Origin: Asaia prunellae JCM 25354
Lineage (GTDB): Bacteria > Pseudomonadota > Alphaproteobacteria > Acetobacterales > Acetobacteraceae
Direction of reading: 5' to 3'
Assembly (NCBI RefSeq): GCF_000613885.1
Contig: NZ_BAJV01000001.1
Span: 1-64,000 of the forward strand
DNA: 64,000 bases
Positions 9,213 to 19,992 of the stretch are shown here, one piece after another. A program made the position numbers and the translations under genes. Under the pieces are notes generated by a model. That model was not told the DNA's origin. It searched no databases and saw nothing but the letters and a program-made list of their open reading frames with translations. Each line of letters opens with the position of its first letter. Position 1 is the stretch's first letter.

Positions 9213-10350
9213 TCCCATAACCCTGTTCAAGGGGAGCTCGGCCGGTGTCTCGGTTACGCTCTCTCTCTATATATCACGCATCTTCACGCTTTTCGCTCTG
9301 GCGATGATCGCGGCACTCACCGGGTTGGTATCGCTTTTCGATTTCATCGATCTGCTGCGGCGCGTTGCGACAAAACCCGACGTCCCCACCAGCCTCGTGA
9401 CAGAAATTGCCGGGCTGCATGTACCGTATTTCATGATCATGATCATGCCTTTCGGTATCCTGCTTGGCGGTATCGTCTGCTTCTGGCGTCTGACCCGCTC
9501 TTCCGAGCTGATCGTCGCCCGCGCCGCCGGAATTTCGGCGTGGCAGTTTCTGGCAGCACCGCTGGCTTGTGCCATCCTGCTTGGCACTTTCGGCACCATG
9601 CTCTGTCGCCTCTTTCCTCTTCGATGTTCCGCAAGGCCGAGCTGCTTGACGAGGCCTACCTCAAAACAGGTGGAGGGCCCTTATCGCTCAATGGTGGCGC
9701 CCTGTGGCTACGCCAGCTCGATGATGATCAGGGCGCACATGGTGTTGCCATTCTGCATGCGCGTCATGTTTTCAAGCACGATCGAAGATTGCTCATCAAC
9801 GATATCAGCATTTTCCGTCTCGATGCACATGACCAGCTTATGGTCCGCATTGAATCTCCACGAGGGGAACTGGTGGAAGGAGCGTGGAAGCTCGAGGATG
9901 CCGCGACGGTACGCCCCAATCATCTACATACATATCGGGGATTATCTTCTGCCCACCAATCTCTCCCTTACCCGTGTCGAACAGAGTTTCGCGTCGCCCG
10001 ACACACTCTCGGTATGGACACTGCCCGGCTTTATCCGGTTGCTCGAACGCTCGGGTTTTTCGTCCATTCGGCATCGACTGCACTTCCAGACTCTGTTAGC
10101 TCTTCCGATCCTGTGCGGTACAATGGCACTGGTTTCGGCTGGTTTCTCCATGCGCCCCTCACGGCGTGGGGGTGTGGCGCGCATGCTGGGCTCAGGAATC
10201 GCGGCGGGGTTTGCGCTTTTCACCATATCCAAGGTGGCAGCGCAGTTTGGTGAATCCGGTGCCCTGCCGCCTGTCATGGCGGCATGGGCTCCGACTGGCG
10301 CAGGTCTATGCTTGGCAGTGGCTTTGCTGCTGCATCTGGAGGATGGTTGA
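9202..10350 (+). CDS. lptG: LPS export ABC transporter permease LptG (two compensating frame breaks)
   Basis: Partner permease of LptF, 382 residues. The N-terminal half gives LTRSSELIVARAAGISAWQFL, and the C-terminal half the expected helices with MRPSRRGGVARMLGSGI. Between about 9606 and 9938 the coding frame moves by one (FRKAELLDEAYLKTG up to VRPNHLHTYR), then returns to give DYLLPTNLSLTRV. The first break fits one lost base near CTCTGTCG; the second fits one extra G in the run GGGG at about 9936-9941. The two cancel, so the reading frame looks open throughout but encodes about 110 wrong residues if taken literally. Start ATG 9202 overlaps lptF; the stop overlaps lptD (TGATG). Confidence 0.88.
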   Translation: MARSPITLFKGSSAGVSVTLSLYISRIFTLFALAMIAALTGLVSLFDFIDLLRRVATKPDVPTSLVTEIAGLHVPYFMIMIMPFGILLGGIVCFWRLTRSSELIVARAAGISAWQFLAAPLACAILLGTFGTMLCRLFPLRCSARPSCLTRPTSKQVEGPYRSMVAPCGYASSMMIRAHMVLPFCMRVMFSSTIEDCSSTISAFSVSMHMTSLWSALNLHEGNWWKERGSSRMPRRYAPIIYIHIGDYLLPTNLSLTRVEQSFASPDTLSVWTLPGFIRLLERSGFSSIRHRLHFQTLLALPILCGTMALVSAGFSMRPSRRGGVARMLGSGIAAGFALFTISKVAAQFGESGALPPVMAAWAPTGAGLCLAVALLLHLEDG

Positions 10351-12662
10351 TGTCGAAACGGCGCGTTGCGCATCACAGACGCAGGTCCTGGCTGGCTGCG
10401 TCTATGCTGGCTGGCACTGCAACTTTCGGGGCAATACCGGAAGCCGATGCCACAATGCAGCGCCAGACAGGCCCTAAGGTTGCAGTTGGCAAACCCTCCT
10501 CGCAATCTGATGCTGTGACCTATCTTGCCGACCAGGAGAGCTACAGCCGCACCGGGGTTGCCACATGGACAGGCAATGTTCAGGTCTGGCAGGGCGAACA
10601 CGCCCTGCGTGCCGACAAGATCGTCTATGATCGCAATACCGGGGTCATGACGGCAACCGGCCATGTCGCCATGGTCGAACCCGACGGCAGCACCAGCTAC
10701 GCAAGCTATGTCGAGCTGAGCAACGGGATGCATGATGGCATTTCGCGTGCGATCTTTCTGCGTATGGAAGATAATGCCAAGCTTGCAGCCAACGGCATGC
10801 GCCGGACGAATGGCAAGATCAACGATATGGCCAAGGCCGTTTATACGGCTTGCGAAATCTGCGCCAAGGATCCGTCACGGGCGCCATTCTGGCAATTACG
10901 CGCCTATAATGCGACCCAGGATACCGAACACAAGCGCATCGAGTTCAGCCACGCCTATCTCGACATGTTTGGCATTCCGATCGTCTATCTGCCTATCTTC
11001 TCGATGACTGATCCCAGCGTCAAACGTCAGAGTGGCTTTCTCATGCCGGGTATCAACCCGCATGACCGCTATCTTGGTACCTATTTTACCATTCCCTATT
11101 TCTGGGCGATCGATAACCAGCAGGATCTGACCGTTCAGGGCCTCGTCTCGACCCGAACAGGCCCTCAGATCAGCGGACAGTACCGAAACCAGCTCAATTT
11201 CGGCAAGGTGAACCTGACCGGAGGCATTGCCTACAGCACCCGCAAGGAAGGCAGCTACGTCAATACCTTCGGCAATACTGTTGACGGTACAAATGATAAT
11301 GGCGTGCAGGGTTACGTACGCGGCAACGCCATTTTCGATATCGATGATCACTGGCGCGCAGGAGCAAATGTCAATCTGGCCTCTTCCGCCAACTACATGC
11401 GCGATTACCGCATCACGGGTTACGGCAACGAAACCCTCAGCTCTACAGCCTATCTCGAGGGTTTCGGTGTCGGATCCTATACCCGTCTCGATGGCCAGTT
11501 CTACCAGGGCCTGAACCAAGGCGTCATTCGCAACTCGAATCTGCCTTTCGTTCTGCCTCGTCTCAATTATGCCTTTCAGGCCGAGACCGATCCTCTGGGC
11601 GGCACCTTCTCCCTGAACACAAACGACTTCAACGTCTATCGTCCGGAAGGCACCCGTGATCAGCGTGGCCAGATCCAGATGAACTGGAACCGGCCGTTCC
11701 ATAATGTGCTTGGCCAGATATGGCTTCTGACAGCACGTCTTGATGCGACCGTTTACCAGGCCAGCCATCTGACCGAGCAGCCGCTCTATTACACATCCAC
11801 CGGCACCCATACGACCGGCTGGGTTCTGCCTACTGTCGCACTGAAAATGAACTGGCCGTTTCTGCGTAGCTTCGCTCACGGACATGGTTCCCAGATTCTG
11901 GAACCGATTGTTCAGGCGATTGCCGCCCCGAACATGGGCAACAGTGCCGCACGCATGATCCCCAATGAAGACAGTCTGCAATACGAGTTCACCGACAGCA
12001 CGCTGTTTTCACTCAACCGTTATACCGGCACCGATCGTCTTGACGGCGGATTACGCGGCAATATCGGCGTGCACGGCAACTGGACGTGGCGCGGTCATGT
12101 AGTGGATTTTCTTGTAGGTGAGAGCATCCAGCAGCACATAACGCATAACCGCATCGCCTATTCAGGCCTTGATCATCATCTTTCCTCGCCAGTTGCCCGT
12201 GTGCGCGTAAGCCCCAACCAGTATCTCGATCTGACGGCACGTGGCCGCTATGATCCCTGGCGCAAAAGCTTCGATTATGGTGAAGGCCTTGTCAGTGTCG
12301 GTGTGCCAGTATTTCATGTGAATGCCGGCTATATCTACGAGCCGGTAACGCCGTATTATTTCTATGCGACGAATTACCGGCTGAATGGCCCGACACAGGT
12401 CTATTACACTAAAACCAATGAGGTAACGGCGGGCGTTTCGACGTCATTCAGGCAATATCATGCTTCGATTTACGGACGTCGCTCGCTCTCTCGCAAGGAA
12501 TTTGTCAGTCTCGGTGGCGATATCGGCTATTCAAATGACTGCTTCGGCTTGGACATCCTTGCGATCAAGCAATATACGTCGATCGGTGGTCAGCAGCGCA
12601 ATACGACCGTGCTGTTCAATCTCACCTTCAAGACGATCGGTACCTTCGGAATCAATGGCTGA
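10350..12662 (+). CDS. lptD: LPS-assembly outer-membrane protein LptD
   Basis: A 770-residue outer-membrane beta-barrel that, with LptE, inserts LPS into the outer leaflet. After a signal peptide (to about residue 35) an OstA/LptA-like beta-jellyroll appears (TWTGNVQVWQGEHALRADKI, YDRNTGVMTATGHV). The barrel then follows with conserved RQSGFLMPGI. An uncommon feature is the small cysteine set (YTACEICAKDPSRAPFW). The start ATG 10350 overlaps the lptG stop and the next gene overlaps the end. The antisense open frame at 10896-11981 is a shadow. Confidence 0.92.
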   Translation: MSKRRVAHHRRRSWLAASMLAGTATFGAIPEADATMQRQTGPKVAVGKPSSQSDAVTYLADQESYSRTGVATWTGNVQVWQGEHALRADKIVYDRNTGVMTATGHVAMVEPDGSTSYASYVELSNGMHDGISRAIFLRMEDNAKLAANGMRRTNGKINDMAKAVYTACEICAKDPSRAPFWQLRAYNATQDTEHKRIEFSHAYLDMFGIPIVYLPIFSMTDPSVKRQSGFLMPGINPHDRYLGTYFTIPYFWAIDNQQDLTVQGLVSTRTGPQISGQYRNQLNFGKVNLTGGIAYSTRKEGSYVNTFGNTVDGTNDNGVQGYVRGNAIFDIDDHWRAGANVNLASSANYMRDYRITGYGNETLSSTAYLEGFGVGSYTRLDGQFYQGLNQGVIRNSNLPFVLPRLNYAFQAETDPLGGTFSLNTNDFNVYRPEGTRDQRGQIQMNWNRPFHNVLGQIWLLTARLDATVYQASHLTEQPLYYTSTGTHTTGWVLPTVALKMNWPFLRSFAHGHGSQILEPIVQAIAAPNMGNSAARMIPNEDSLQYEFTDSTLFSLNRYTGTDRLDGGLRGNIGVHGNWTWRGHVVDFLVGESIQQHITHNRIAYSGLDHHLSSPVARVRVSPNQYLDLTARGRYDPWRKSFDYGEGLVSVGVPVFHVNAGYIYEPVTPYYFYATNYRLNGPTQVYYTKTNEVTAGVSTSFRQYHASIYGRRSLSRKEFVSLGGDIGYSNDCFGLDILAIKQYTSIGGQQRNTTVLFNLTFKTIGTFGING

Positions 12663-14178
12663 CGGACGCGCAATGAGCTTTTCTGCCCCCATCCTTCGGG
12701 CTGCCCCGCACTCCGGCACCTCGCGCCTGGTGCGTGCGTCGCTTCTCGGCTTTACGGCTCTGATCGCCTTTCCGGTGTTCGGCGCACAGGCCGCCACAAC
12801 GCATCATGGACATACGCAACGCGCGCGTCCGGGTCATGGCAGCGTTACCGAACCGGCAACCCCTCCCGAAGATGCCATTCTCGGCACGATCAATGGACAG
12901 GTACTGACCGAACGCGACGTCGATAACCGTGGCAAGCTTTTCGCGCTTTCGACCGGACTGAACATCAGCCCTGATCTCATGCAGCGTCTGCGCCCGCAGA
13001 TCATTCGCCAGCTGACCGACGAACGCATCAAGACGCAGGAAATTCTCAAGCGTCATATCAATGTCGAGCCGCAGCAGATTGCTCAGGCCATCAACAACAT
13101 TGAAGCGCGCAATGGCATGCCCAAAAATGCCCTGCGTGACCGCCTGGCGCAGGACGGGGTATCCCTCACCACACTGATCGACCAGATCCGCGTCCAGATC
13201 GGCTGGATGCAGGTACTACGCGAGGAAATTTCGGGGCGTGGCCGCATCACGGCGCGCGAGATCGCCCAGCGCGAGGAAGCGCTACGTGCAGAAGAAGGCC
13301 GTCCCCAGTACAATGTGAGCGAAATTTTCATACCTGTGGCCGATCCCCGCCATTCGGAGACGGAACTCGAATTCACAAAGACGATCATTACCCAGCTGCG
13401 TAATGGTGCGCCTTTCCCGATCGTGGCAGCACAATTCTCCCAGGCCCAGACGGCACTTGACGGCGGGACAATGGGATGGGTCCAGGAAGACAGTCTCGAT
13501 CCACCTGTGGTGGAGATTGTCCGCCAGATGCCGATTGGCGCCATTTCAAATCCGGTCAAGGTCGCCGGTGGTTACGTGATTGTCACGGTCAATGGCAAAC
13601 GCACCATCGGTCATCAGAACGTCACGATGATCACAGTTCGTCAGGCTTTCTTCCCGTTCTCCTCCCCCCTGAACCCCCAGGCCCCCACAGACCAGCAGAA
13701 ACTGACGCTGCAAAAAGCCACTTCTGCCGCCCAATCCGTTCATAGCTGCGAAGCGATGGAAGCCCTCAACCACTCACTGGGTGAGAAACATCCATCTGAT
13801 CCGGGCGGCCAGCTTGTTCTCGAGCGTCTCAATCCGCAGATGCGCCAGGTTCTGTCTGAACTGCCCATCGGTCAGTCAAGTCGTCCGCTTGTTTCAACAG
13901 ATGGCATTGCCCTGCTGACAGTCTGCAGCAGAGGTCAGAAGAACATTGCCCAGCAAAGCCCCAGCGAAATAGCTGACAGCCTGATGAACGAGCGTGTCGA
14001 ACAGGCCTCGCGTCAGCTTGAACGCGATCTTGAGCGCCGCTCCGTGATCGAGATGCGCAAGGACGACAAGGCAGCTGTGGCAAAGCCAAAGGAAGAAACT
14101 CCCAGCGATCTGACGCCCATTGATGACGAGAAGCCAGCCAAGAAGCCGCATGGCAAGCTGGCATCGGGCCAGGAATGA
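12655..14178 (+). CDS. surA: Periplasmic peptidyl-prolyl isomerase/chaperone SurA
   Basis: A chaperone of about 507 residues for outer-membrane proteins, including its neighbour LptD. The SurA N-terminal domain begins at AILGTINGQVLTERDVDNR, and a parvulin domain at about residues 215-310 shows VSEIFIPVADP, FPIVAAQFSQA and DGGTMGWV. The second parvulin-like domain is degenerate. The signal region (about residues 22-45) precedes the mature part. ATG 12655 overlaps the lptD end by 8 bases; ATG 12673 is an alternative. The C-terminal Lys/Glu-rich tail (DDKAAVAKPKEET) is probably disordered. Confidence 0.9.
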   Translation: MADGRAMSFSAPILRAAPHSGTSRLVRASLLGFTALIAFPVFGAQAATTHHGHTQRARPGHGSVTEPATPPEDAILGTINGQVLTERDVDNRGKLFALSTGLNISPDLMQRLRPQIIRQLTDERIKTQEILKRHINVEPQQIAQAINNIEARNGMPKNALRDRLAQDGVSLTTLIDQIRVQIGWMQVLREEISGRGRITAREIAQREEALRAEEGRPQYNVSEIFIPVADPRHSETELEFTKTIITQLRNGAPFPIVAAQFSQAQTALDGGTMGWVQEDSLDPPVVEIVRQMPIGAISNPVKVAGGYVIVTVNGKRTIGHQNVTMITVRQAFFPFSSPLNPQAPTDQQKLTLQKATSAAQSVHSCEAMEALNHSLGEKHPSDPGGQLVLERLNPQMRQVLSELPIGQSSRPLVSTDGIALLTVCSRGQKNIAQQSPSEIADSLMNERVEQASRQLERDLERRSVIEMRKDDKAAVAKPKEETPSDLTPIDDEKPAKKPHGKLASGQE

Positions 14179-14993
14179 CACTTCCAAGCCTGCGGGACGC
14201 CATCCGTATTCACGGCCTTGATGCAAAAAAATCCTTCGGACAGCACTTTCTTCTCGATCCGGGCATTGTCGCCCGGATTGCCGCACTTGCCGGAGACATG
14301 AATGGCCGTCATGTCGTTGAGATCGGCCCTGGTCCCGGTGGCCTGACCCGCGCCCTGCTTGATACCAAGGCAGAGGCTATTCATGCGGTAGAAATCGATC
14401 AGCGTGCCTGGCCTCTGCTTGATGAACTCGTTGCGCATGCCGCGGGCAGGCTTGTTCTGGTTAAGGCGGATGCAACAGCTCTCGATACGGCGACCCTTTG
14501 TCCGGCACCACGCAAGATTGTGGCAAACCTGCCCTATAATGTCGGCACACCACTCCTTGTCGGCTGGCTGCGCCAGGCGGCATTGTGGGAACGTATGACG
14601 CTCATGTTCCAGCTTGAGGTTGCCGAGCGTATCTGCGCAGCACCTGACACATCATCTTACGGGCGCCTCGGGGTTCTGGCCCAGTGGTGTGCGACCTGTA
14701 ATGTCGTCATGAAAGTCCCTGCCGGAGCTTTTTCGCCGCCTCCCAAGGTAGAGTCAGCCGTGGTCGATCTCGTGCCGAAGCCCGAGCAGCCATCACCTGC
14801 CCTTTTCAAGGCCATGGAACATGTCACACATCTGGCATTCGGCCAGAGGCGCAAAATGCTGCGCGCCTCTCTCAAGCCGATTGGTGGTGAGACATTACTT
14901 GAAAAGGCCGGAATCCTCCCGACCCGTCGTGCAGAGACCCTGTCGATAGAAGAATTTGCGTCATTGGCAAAACTGGTCTGCCCGGAAATCTGA
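14175..14993 (+). CDS. rsmA: 16S rRNA dimethyladenosine transferase RsmA (KsgA)
   Basis: A 272-residue SAM-dependent enzyme that dimethylates two adjacent adenines near the 3' end of 16S rRNA. The substrate-side opening KKSFGQHFLLD, the SAM loop EIGPGPGGLT and the catalytic NLPYNV motif are intact. ATGA overlap with the surA stop makes it the last gene of the lptF-lptG-lptD-surA-rsmA run. Length is normal. Confidence 0.95.
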   Translation: MTLPSLRDAIRIHGLDAKKSFGQHFLLDPGIVARIAALAGDMNGRHVVEIGPGPGGLTRALLDTKAEAIHAVEIDQRAWPLLDELVAHAAGRLVLVKADATALDTATLCPAPRKIVANLPYNVGTPLLVGWLRQAALWERMTLMFQLEVAERICAAPDTSSYGRLGVLAQWCATCNVVMKVPAGAFSPPPKVESAVVDLVPKPEQPSPALFKAMEHVTHLAFGQRRKMLRASLKPIGGETLLEKAGILPTRRAETLSIEEFASLAKLVCPEI

Positions 14994-15109
14994 AAGCGAG
15001 AGGCACTTGCACTACAGACCATAAGCGCCCATACCTGTCGCAGACGGGTGCACTTGCCCAAAATCTTGAACGCATGTGGCGTTTCGAGTCGTTTCGCAAG
15101 AGCATGTCT

Positions 15110-15133
15110 GCACGCATAATTCTTCTGCGTGCC
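15110..15133 (+). promoter_or_regulatory. Stem-loop in the cold-shock gene leader
   Basis: GCACGCA (15110-15116) pairs perfectly with TGCGTGC (15127-15133) across a 10-base loop, ending 13 bases before the AAGGAG ribosome site (15147-15152). Cold-shock mRNAs often use leader structure as a temperature switch, so this hairpin is a candidate. The leader also holds GCACTTGC twice (about 15004 and 15049). Confidence 0.35.
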
Positions 15134-15158
15134 CGTCGTACTATCAAGGAGCCTTGTT

Positions 15159-15365
15159 ATGGCAACAGGCACCGTCAAGTGGTTCAATTCAACCAAGGGC
15201 TTTGGCTTCATCAAGCCGGATGCCGGTGGTGACGATGTATTCGTACACATCTCTGCTGTTGAAAAAGCCAATCTCTCCACTCTCGCCGACAATCAGGCTC
15301 TTTCATACGAGACCGAAGTTGGACGTAACGGCAAGACATCAGCTGTTTCACTCAAGCTGAGCTAA
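15159..15365 (+). CDS. Cold-shock protein (CspA family)
   Basis: A 68-residue OB-fold nucleic-acid-binding protein. RNP1 (KGFGFIKPD) and RNP2 (DVFVHIS) are intact and length is typical. It probably acts as an RNA chaperone. The start MATGTVKWFN follows AAGGAG with 7 spacing bases. It has a long leader (about 165 bases back to rsmA) with a stem-loop and stands as its own unit. Confidence 0.95.
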   Translation: MATGTVKWFNSTKGFGFIKPDAGGDDVFVHISAVEKANLSTLADNQALSYETEVGRNGKTSAVSLKLS

Positions 15366-15448
15366 ATGCCTTACAGAAGATGAGGCAGGTTGCGGCGGAT
15401 TATTCGGGACTTAAGGTCCTGAAAGACAGCCCTGCCACATCTCCGAGC

Positions 15449-15474
15449 CAGGAGACGGGTTTTCCCCTCTCCTG
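15449..15474 (+). terminator. Possible terminator hairpin after the cold-shock gene
   Basis: CAGGAGA (15449-15455) pairs with TCTCCTG (15468-15474), with an inner GGG/CCC and a TTTT loop. No U-run follows closely, so it is a weak terminator or a structural element shared by the two converging genes. Confidence 0.35.
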
Positions 15475-15649
15475 TTATCGCTGAAAATCACAGCGACATG
15501 ACTGCCCTGCTATTCAGGGTATTTTCTTTATATCCCCTCCTTACATAAACAGTCGTATTCCCGCTTGCTGTTGCATGTGAAGGATATTCTTCTGATTGCC
15601 TAGGTTCCTGCCTGACCACGAGTGCCTGACAGGAATGACATTGATGCTT

Positions 15650-17916
15650 TCAGAAGGCGACCGAAGTCGCAACCGCGAAACTGCGCCCCTGCCCCCAGCT
15701 ATTGCGAAAGGCCGAACCGGTTGGCGCAATAATATAGCCCTGATTGAGCAGATTGACCGCGTTAAGCTGCAGATTCATCTGCCGCGAAAACAGCTTGGGT
15801 ACTGTCCATGATGCAAAAGCGTCAACCGTACCATATCCCGGCACCTGAAAACTGTTGTCGAGCGTGGCTGCCCGTGTACCCACAAGGTGGACACCGCCTC
15901 CGGCACGCATGGCGACCCGGTACCAGGGCAGTACACCATTCCACGTCAGGAACAGGCTGCCAGCATTCCTTGGCACGCCGATGAGCTGATGCCCTTCTGT
16001 TTGCGGTGTATCACGCAGGGTCCGCGCATCAGTCCAGGCATAAGAAAGTATCGTGCTCCAGTGCCGCGTTAAAGTACCTGTCAGACTGGCTTCCAGCCCT
16101 TTCGATCCGGCCAGTCCGGTCAGACGCTGGATCAGGTCTCCGTTGGAATTAAGCCCGGCTGTCTGAAGCACGTTTTTCTTCCGTATATGAAACAGCGCGA
16201 TATCAGCCGTCAGCCCATGGCTTTCATAACGGGCACCCACTTCAAATTCACGACCGGTGGTAGGCTTGTACCCCCCTTCGAGAACCGTCCCTGCAGACAA
16301 GAGATTGGCCCCGAATGATTGCGAGTAATCACCATAAAACGATATCCTCTTCAGAGGCTGCCAGACCAGCGCGGCAAAGGGCAATGCCTTGGTGTAGGAT
16401 GCATCTGTCGTCTGCACGAAAGGGATACCGCTGCCATAGCGAAGGGCAAACCACTGATAACGCACGCCGCCACTCGCAATAAGGCTTTGGGTCAGGTGGA
16501 TATTATCTTTCAGATAACCTGATACGCTATTGATGTTCTGCTGCAGGTTACTGTTCGCCGCATTGATACGCCCCGTCGGAAGGAGCCTACCATAAACCGG
16601 TTTCAGGGGGTTGAAACCTCCCTGACTGGCAGACTGGATGAAAGCGCCCTGATCCTGGTTACGGTTCTCGTAATCGGCCCCGGCAGTGATCTCATGCTTC
16701 ATGTACCAGAGCTCATGGGTACCGATATAGTCGAGCGCCACGCTGCCATTGGCCTTATCGTGCCACTGTTTGCGCGATACCGTCGGATGAGAATACCCGT
16801 GCGCGGGTTATAGCTCGACGGGTCGGCCTGACGATCATGATAGTCATCCCGGTTATAGCCGCCCGACAGACGCAGGCGATCATGCTCACCGATGCGATAG
16901 CCGAGATGGGAGGCGATCAGATGACGCGCGCCATATGAGGCCGTCCATGGTTCGTCCAGCCGCTTCTGCGGGCCTGAGATAGGGTTATTACCGACGAACA
17001 CCGCACCACGGTCGAGCACATTGTCGTAATCGACATATTCATACGACAGGGCTCCATCCCAGCGATCATGTCGCCAGTTCAGGGTAGGCGCGACAAGGAT
17101 CTGCTTGTTTGCACCAAAATTTCGCCAGTAATTTTCGTTCCGCAGACTCCCGATCAGACGAAAGGCAAGATCGCGGCCAAGAGGACCTGTGAAGTCAACA
17201 TGACCATTACCACCACCCAGCGAACTCCATTGCGTACCGAACCCTGCGCCCCAACGATGGAAGTCCGGGGCCTTGGTGACAACATTGATCACACCTCCTG
17301 GCTCCTGCATGCCATAAAACAGGGAAGCAGGACCTTTCAGCACCTCCACCCGTTCGGCTGTGTCGCCCTGATAATTGCGCCCGATCGGCATTCTGACGCC
17401 GTCACGCAGGATCGACCCGTCATCAATTGCACCAAAACCACGTTTGATCAGGGCATCCTGCGTTCCACCGAAATTATTACCTATGGCCATACCAGGCACA
17501 TATTTGGCCATATCTTCCATGGTCTGGGGTGAAAAATCAGTCAGTGTCTGATGCGTGACGACATTTGTGGTCTGGGTTTGTTGCAGAAAAGGTGTCGAGC
17601 GCTTGTCACCAATGCCACTGTCCGGAGCCGCGTAAGAGCCCCGCTCACCATTGACGGTGATCACCTCGTGCCGGTGCGCCACACCTGCAGAAGACTTCCT
17701 GCGGTTGCTATTGGCTCTGGAATCCGTGGTTCTGGCACCACTCTCACCAGCAGGATCCGCTTTTTGGGTACCTGTACCTGCTGTATCAGGGTTGCCCTGC
17801 GCCGCTTGGGCTTTTGACGGAACCACCGGGCCAAGTACAGTCATGCAGGAGGCAACCAGAACGGAACGTGCAAGCCATAACGCTGACACGTTTTTGTTAT
17901 TGCGAATTGGTCTCAT
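15650..17916 (-). CDS. TonB-dependent siderophore receptor (one frame break)
   Basis: An outer-membrane receptor of about 755 residues after repair. A signal peptide (to about residue 38) precedes a TonB box-like HEVITVNG. The plug domain carries LIKRGFGAIDDGSILRDG, RVEVLKGPASLFYGMQEPG and GGVINVVTK, typical of ferric-siderophore receptors. The barrel ends in VATSVAF, with the C-terminal Phe signature. The frame breaks near 16785, one base lost; beyond it the frame gives SRKQWHDKANGSVALDYIG. The ligand cannot be read. The gene stands alone, and no sure Fur box was seen. Confidence 0.87.
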
Positions 17917-18052
17917 TCGCTAAAACTGACACAGACAGTGACATCGCGAAACAGTGAATCACGATTCCGGGAGCTCTTGGTGTTACTTATCGTTACTGGA
18001 AATCAATTCTGGTTAAACTTTTCTTCCCATTCTCTGTGCAGGCCACAGGAAT

Positions 18053-19266
18053 TTAACGATCAGAGCCGCTCTCACGATAAAGATATTCACGTGTAAGAGG
18101 TACAGTATCAATGTCAGGCGTAAGCTGCAGCTGGAAATTCATATGCCCCTGCAACCTGAAGGAGAGTTCTGCCCCGGTGAGATAGAATTCGAACATGCGG
18201 CAGAAGCGCTCATCGTAAAGCGCTATGATCCTGTCGCGATTGGCAGCAAAACGCTCTCTCCAGATCCTGATTGTCTTGGCGTAATGCAGCTCAGGATTTC
18301 GCAATCAGTCATCCAGAGTCCTGCCCGCTCTATCGAAGGCAAGACCTCACTAAGCGCAGGCGAATACCCGCCCGGGAAGATATATTTGTCCAACCACGGA
18401 TTGGTTGAACCCGGACAGTCCATGCGCCCGATCGAATGAACAAGGGCAATCCCGTCGGGTCTGAGCGCCTGACGCACCGTTCTGAAATAGATATCGTACT
18501 GACCAATCCCGACATGCTCGAACATGCCAACAGAGACAATGCGATCAAACTGTCGGTTCAGGGTCCGGTAATCCCTGAGCAGAAACTGTACCTGTCCCTC
18601 CAGCCCCTCGTCGCGCGCGCGCTGCTGCGCCACCTGCAACTGCTCACGTGACAGGGTAATACCTGTTACCTTCGCACCGAACTCCTTGGCCAGGGTGAGC
18701 GCCATACCTCCCCATCCACAACCGATATCAAGGACTTCAAGCCCGGGCCGATCAAGACGCAACTTCGCTGCGATATGGCGTTTTTTGGCTAGCTGGGCTT
18801 CTTCAAGGCTCATGTCATCAGAAGTGAAATAAGCGCAGGAATACTGACGGTCTTTATCGAGAAACAGATCATAGAGCGCGCCATTAAGGTCATAATGATG
18901 AGCGACATTGTGTCGCGAACGACGCTGATTGTTCCACTGCCTGAAAAAGCGTGTAATGAACCGGGCTTTTTCCTCCAGCCGGTTCAGAAAATGATGGCTG
19001 CCCTGAATATTCAGCATCAGCACGCCGAGAACATCTTCAAGACTACAGTCAACGGCGACGATCTCGCCGTCCATCCAGCCTTCTCCAAACGCGAGGCCAG
19101 AATTGAGCAGAAGCGCCTTGAGTGCTTTCTCTGTTTTGACATGGATTGTAGCGAAAGGACCGGGCTGCTTGCCCTGATAGTGTCGCTTCGTCCCGTCAGG
19201 CAGGATGACATCCAATACGCCCGCCTTGATGAACCGCTTCAACACCTGATCAAGCAGAAATACCAT
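18053..19266 (-). CDS. cfa: Cyclopropane-fatty-acyl-phospholipid synthase (one frame break)
   Basis: A SAM-dependent enzyme of about 404 residues that methylates membrane lipid double bonds, helping acid and stress tolerance. Motifs: LDIGCGWGGMALTLAKEFG (SAM), VGMFEHVG, FPGGYSP, and C-terminal ALYDERFCRMFEFYL. The frame breaks near 18292, where one G is lost on the coding strand (ILELHYAKT expected); the C-terminal 80 residues continue in the next frame. Start ATG 19266 follows GGGG; the longer reading to 19347 crosses the rplI terminator. Confidence 0.9.
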
Positions 19267-19337
19267 TACAGACCCCGATCTTTTCCAGACAATCCAAGTA
19301 TTTGAACGTCTAAAATCATCGGCCGTCAACAGAGTCA

Positions 19338-19372
19338 GAAAAAACAAAACCCGACTGCCACAGGCAGCCGGG
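19338..19372 (-). terminator. Rho-independent terminator of the rpsF-rpsR-rplI operon
   Basis: On the minus strand CCCGGCTGCC-TGT-GGCAGTCGGG (19350-19372) is followed by TTTTGTTTTTT (19338-19349). It lies 30 bases past the rplI stop. Confidence 0.92.
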
Positions 19373-19403
19373 TTTCATAATTAGCCGGAAATGGCGCTGT
19401 CGA

Positions 19404-19982
19404 TCAGACGGCTGCGCCTTCGACTTCACCTTCAGCGTCGGACTCATCGCCCTCGACTTCGGTTTCGAGAACATACTCGTCCTCTTCAGCCACGATGGCT
19501 TCGCCACGTGCCTGACGTTCGGCTTCTTCTTCCGAACGGGCAACGTTCACCGTCACCGGAATTGACACTTCCGGGTGAAGGGCAACGCGTGCCTCAACCA
19601 GACCAAGCAGCTTGATGGGCTCGGCGAGAACAACCTGGTTACGACCAACGGTGAGACCGGCTGCCGTCACGGCAAGCGCGATATCACGCGTGGTTACGGA
19701 ACCGTAGAGGCTGCCGCTGTCACCAGCCTGACGGATGATGATAACGCTCAGGCCATGCATACGCTCGGCAAGACGCTCGGCCTCTTCACGGCGCTTGAGG
19801 TTCTGGGCCTCAAGCTGAGCGCGTTCGGTTTCGAAACGCTGACGGTTCTGGGCATTGGCGCGGAGCGCCTTGCCCTGCGGCAGCAGGAAGTTGCGCGCAT
19901 AACCGGGCTTGACGCGGACGATATCGCCCATCTGGCCCAGATGCTCAACGCGCTGCAACAGGATGACTTCAGTCTGTGACAT
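19404..19982 (-). CDS. rplI: 50S ribosomal protein L9
   Basis: A 192-residue protein with the L9 N-terminal domain [19 protein letters not shown] and [15 protein letters not shown], the connecting helix and a C-terminal rRNA-binding domain. It is about 40 residues longer than the usual L9 because of a glutamate/aspartate-rich tail from about residue 150 ([28 protein letters not shown]). It is the last gene of rpsF-rpsR-rplI, with a strong terminator after it. Confidence 0.95.
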   Translation of the reverse strand: MSQTEVILLQRVEHLGQMGDIVRVKPGYARNFLLPQGKALRANAQNRQRFETERAQLEAQNLKRREEAERLAERMHGLSVIIIRQAGDSGSLYGSVTTRDIALAVTAAGLTVGRNQVVLAEPIKLLGLVEARVALHPEVSIPVTVNVARSEEEAERQARGEAIVAEEDEYVLETEVEGDESDAEGEVEGAAV

Positions 19983-19992
19983 GCCTGGCTCC

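Noticed and set aside
9606-9938. Programmed ribosomal frameshifting or an alternative product in lptG
   Set aside because: The two shifts cancel, have no slippery heptamer, and match the general indel error pattern of the window.
10896-11981. A 361-codon open frame antisense to lptD
   Set aside because: Shadow frame; the residues resemble no family.
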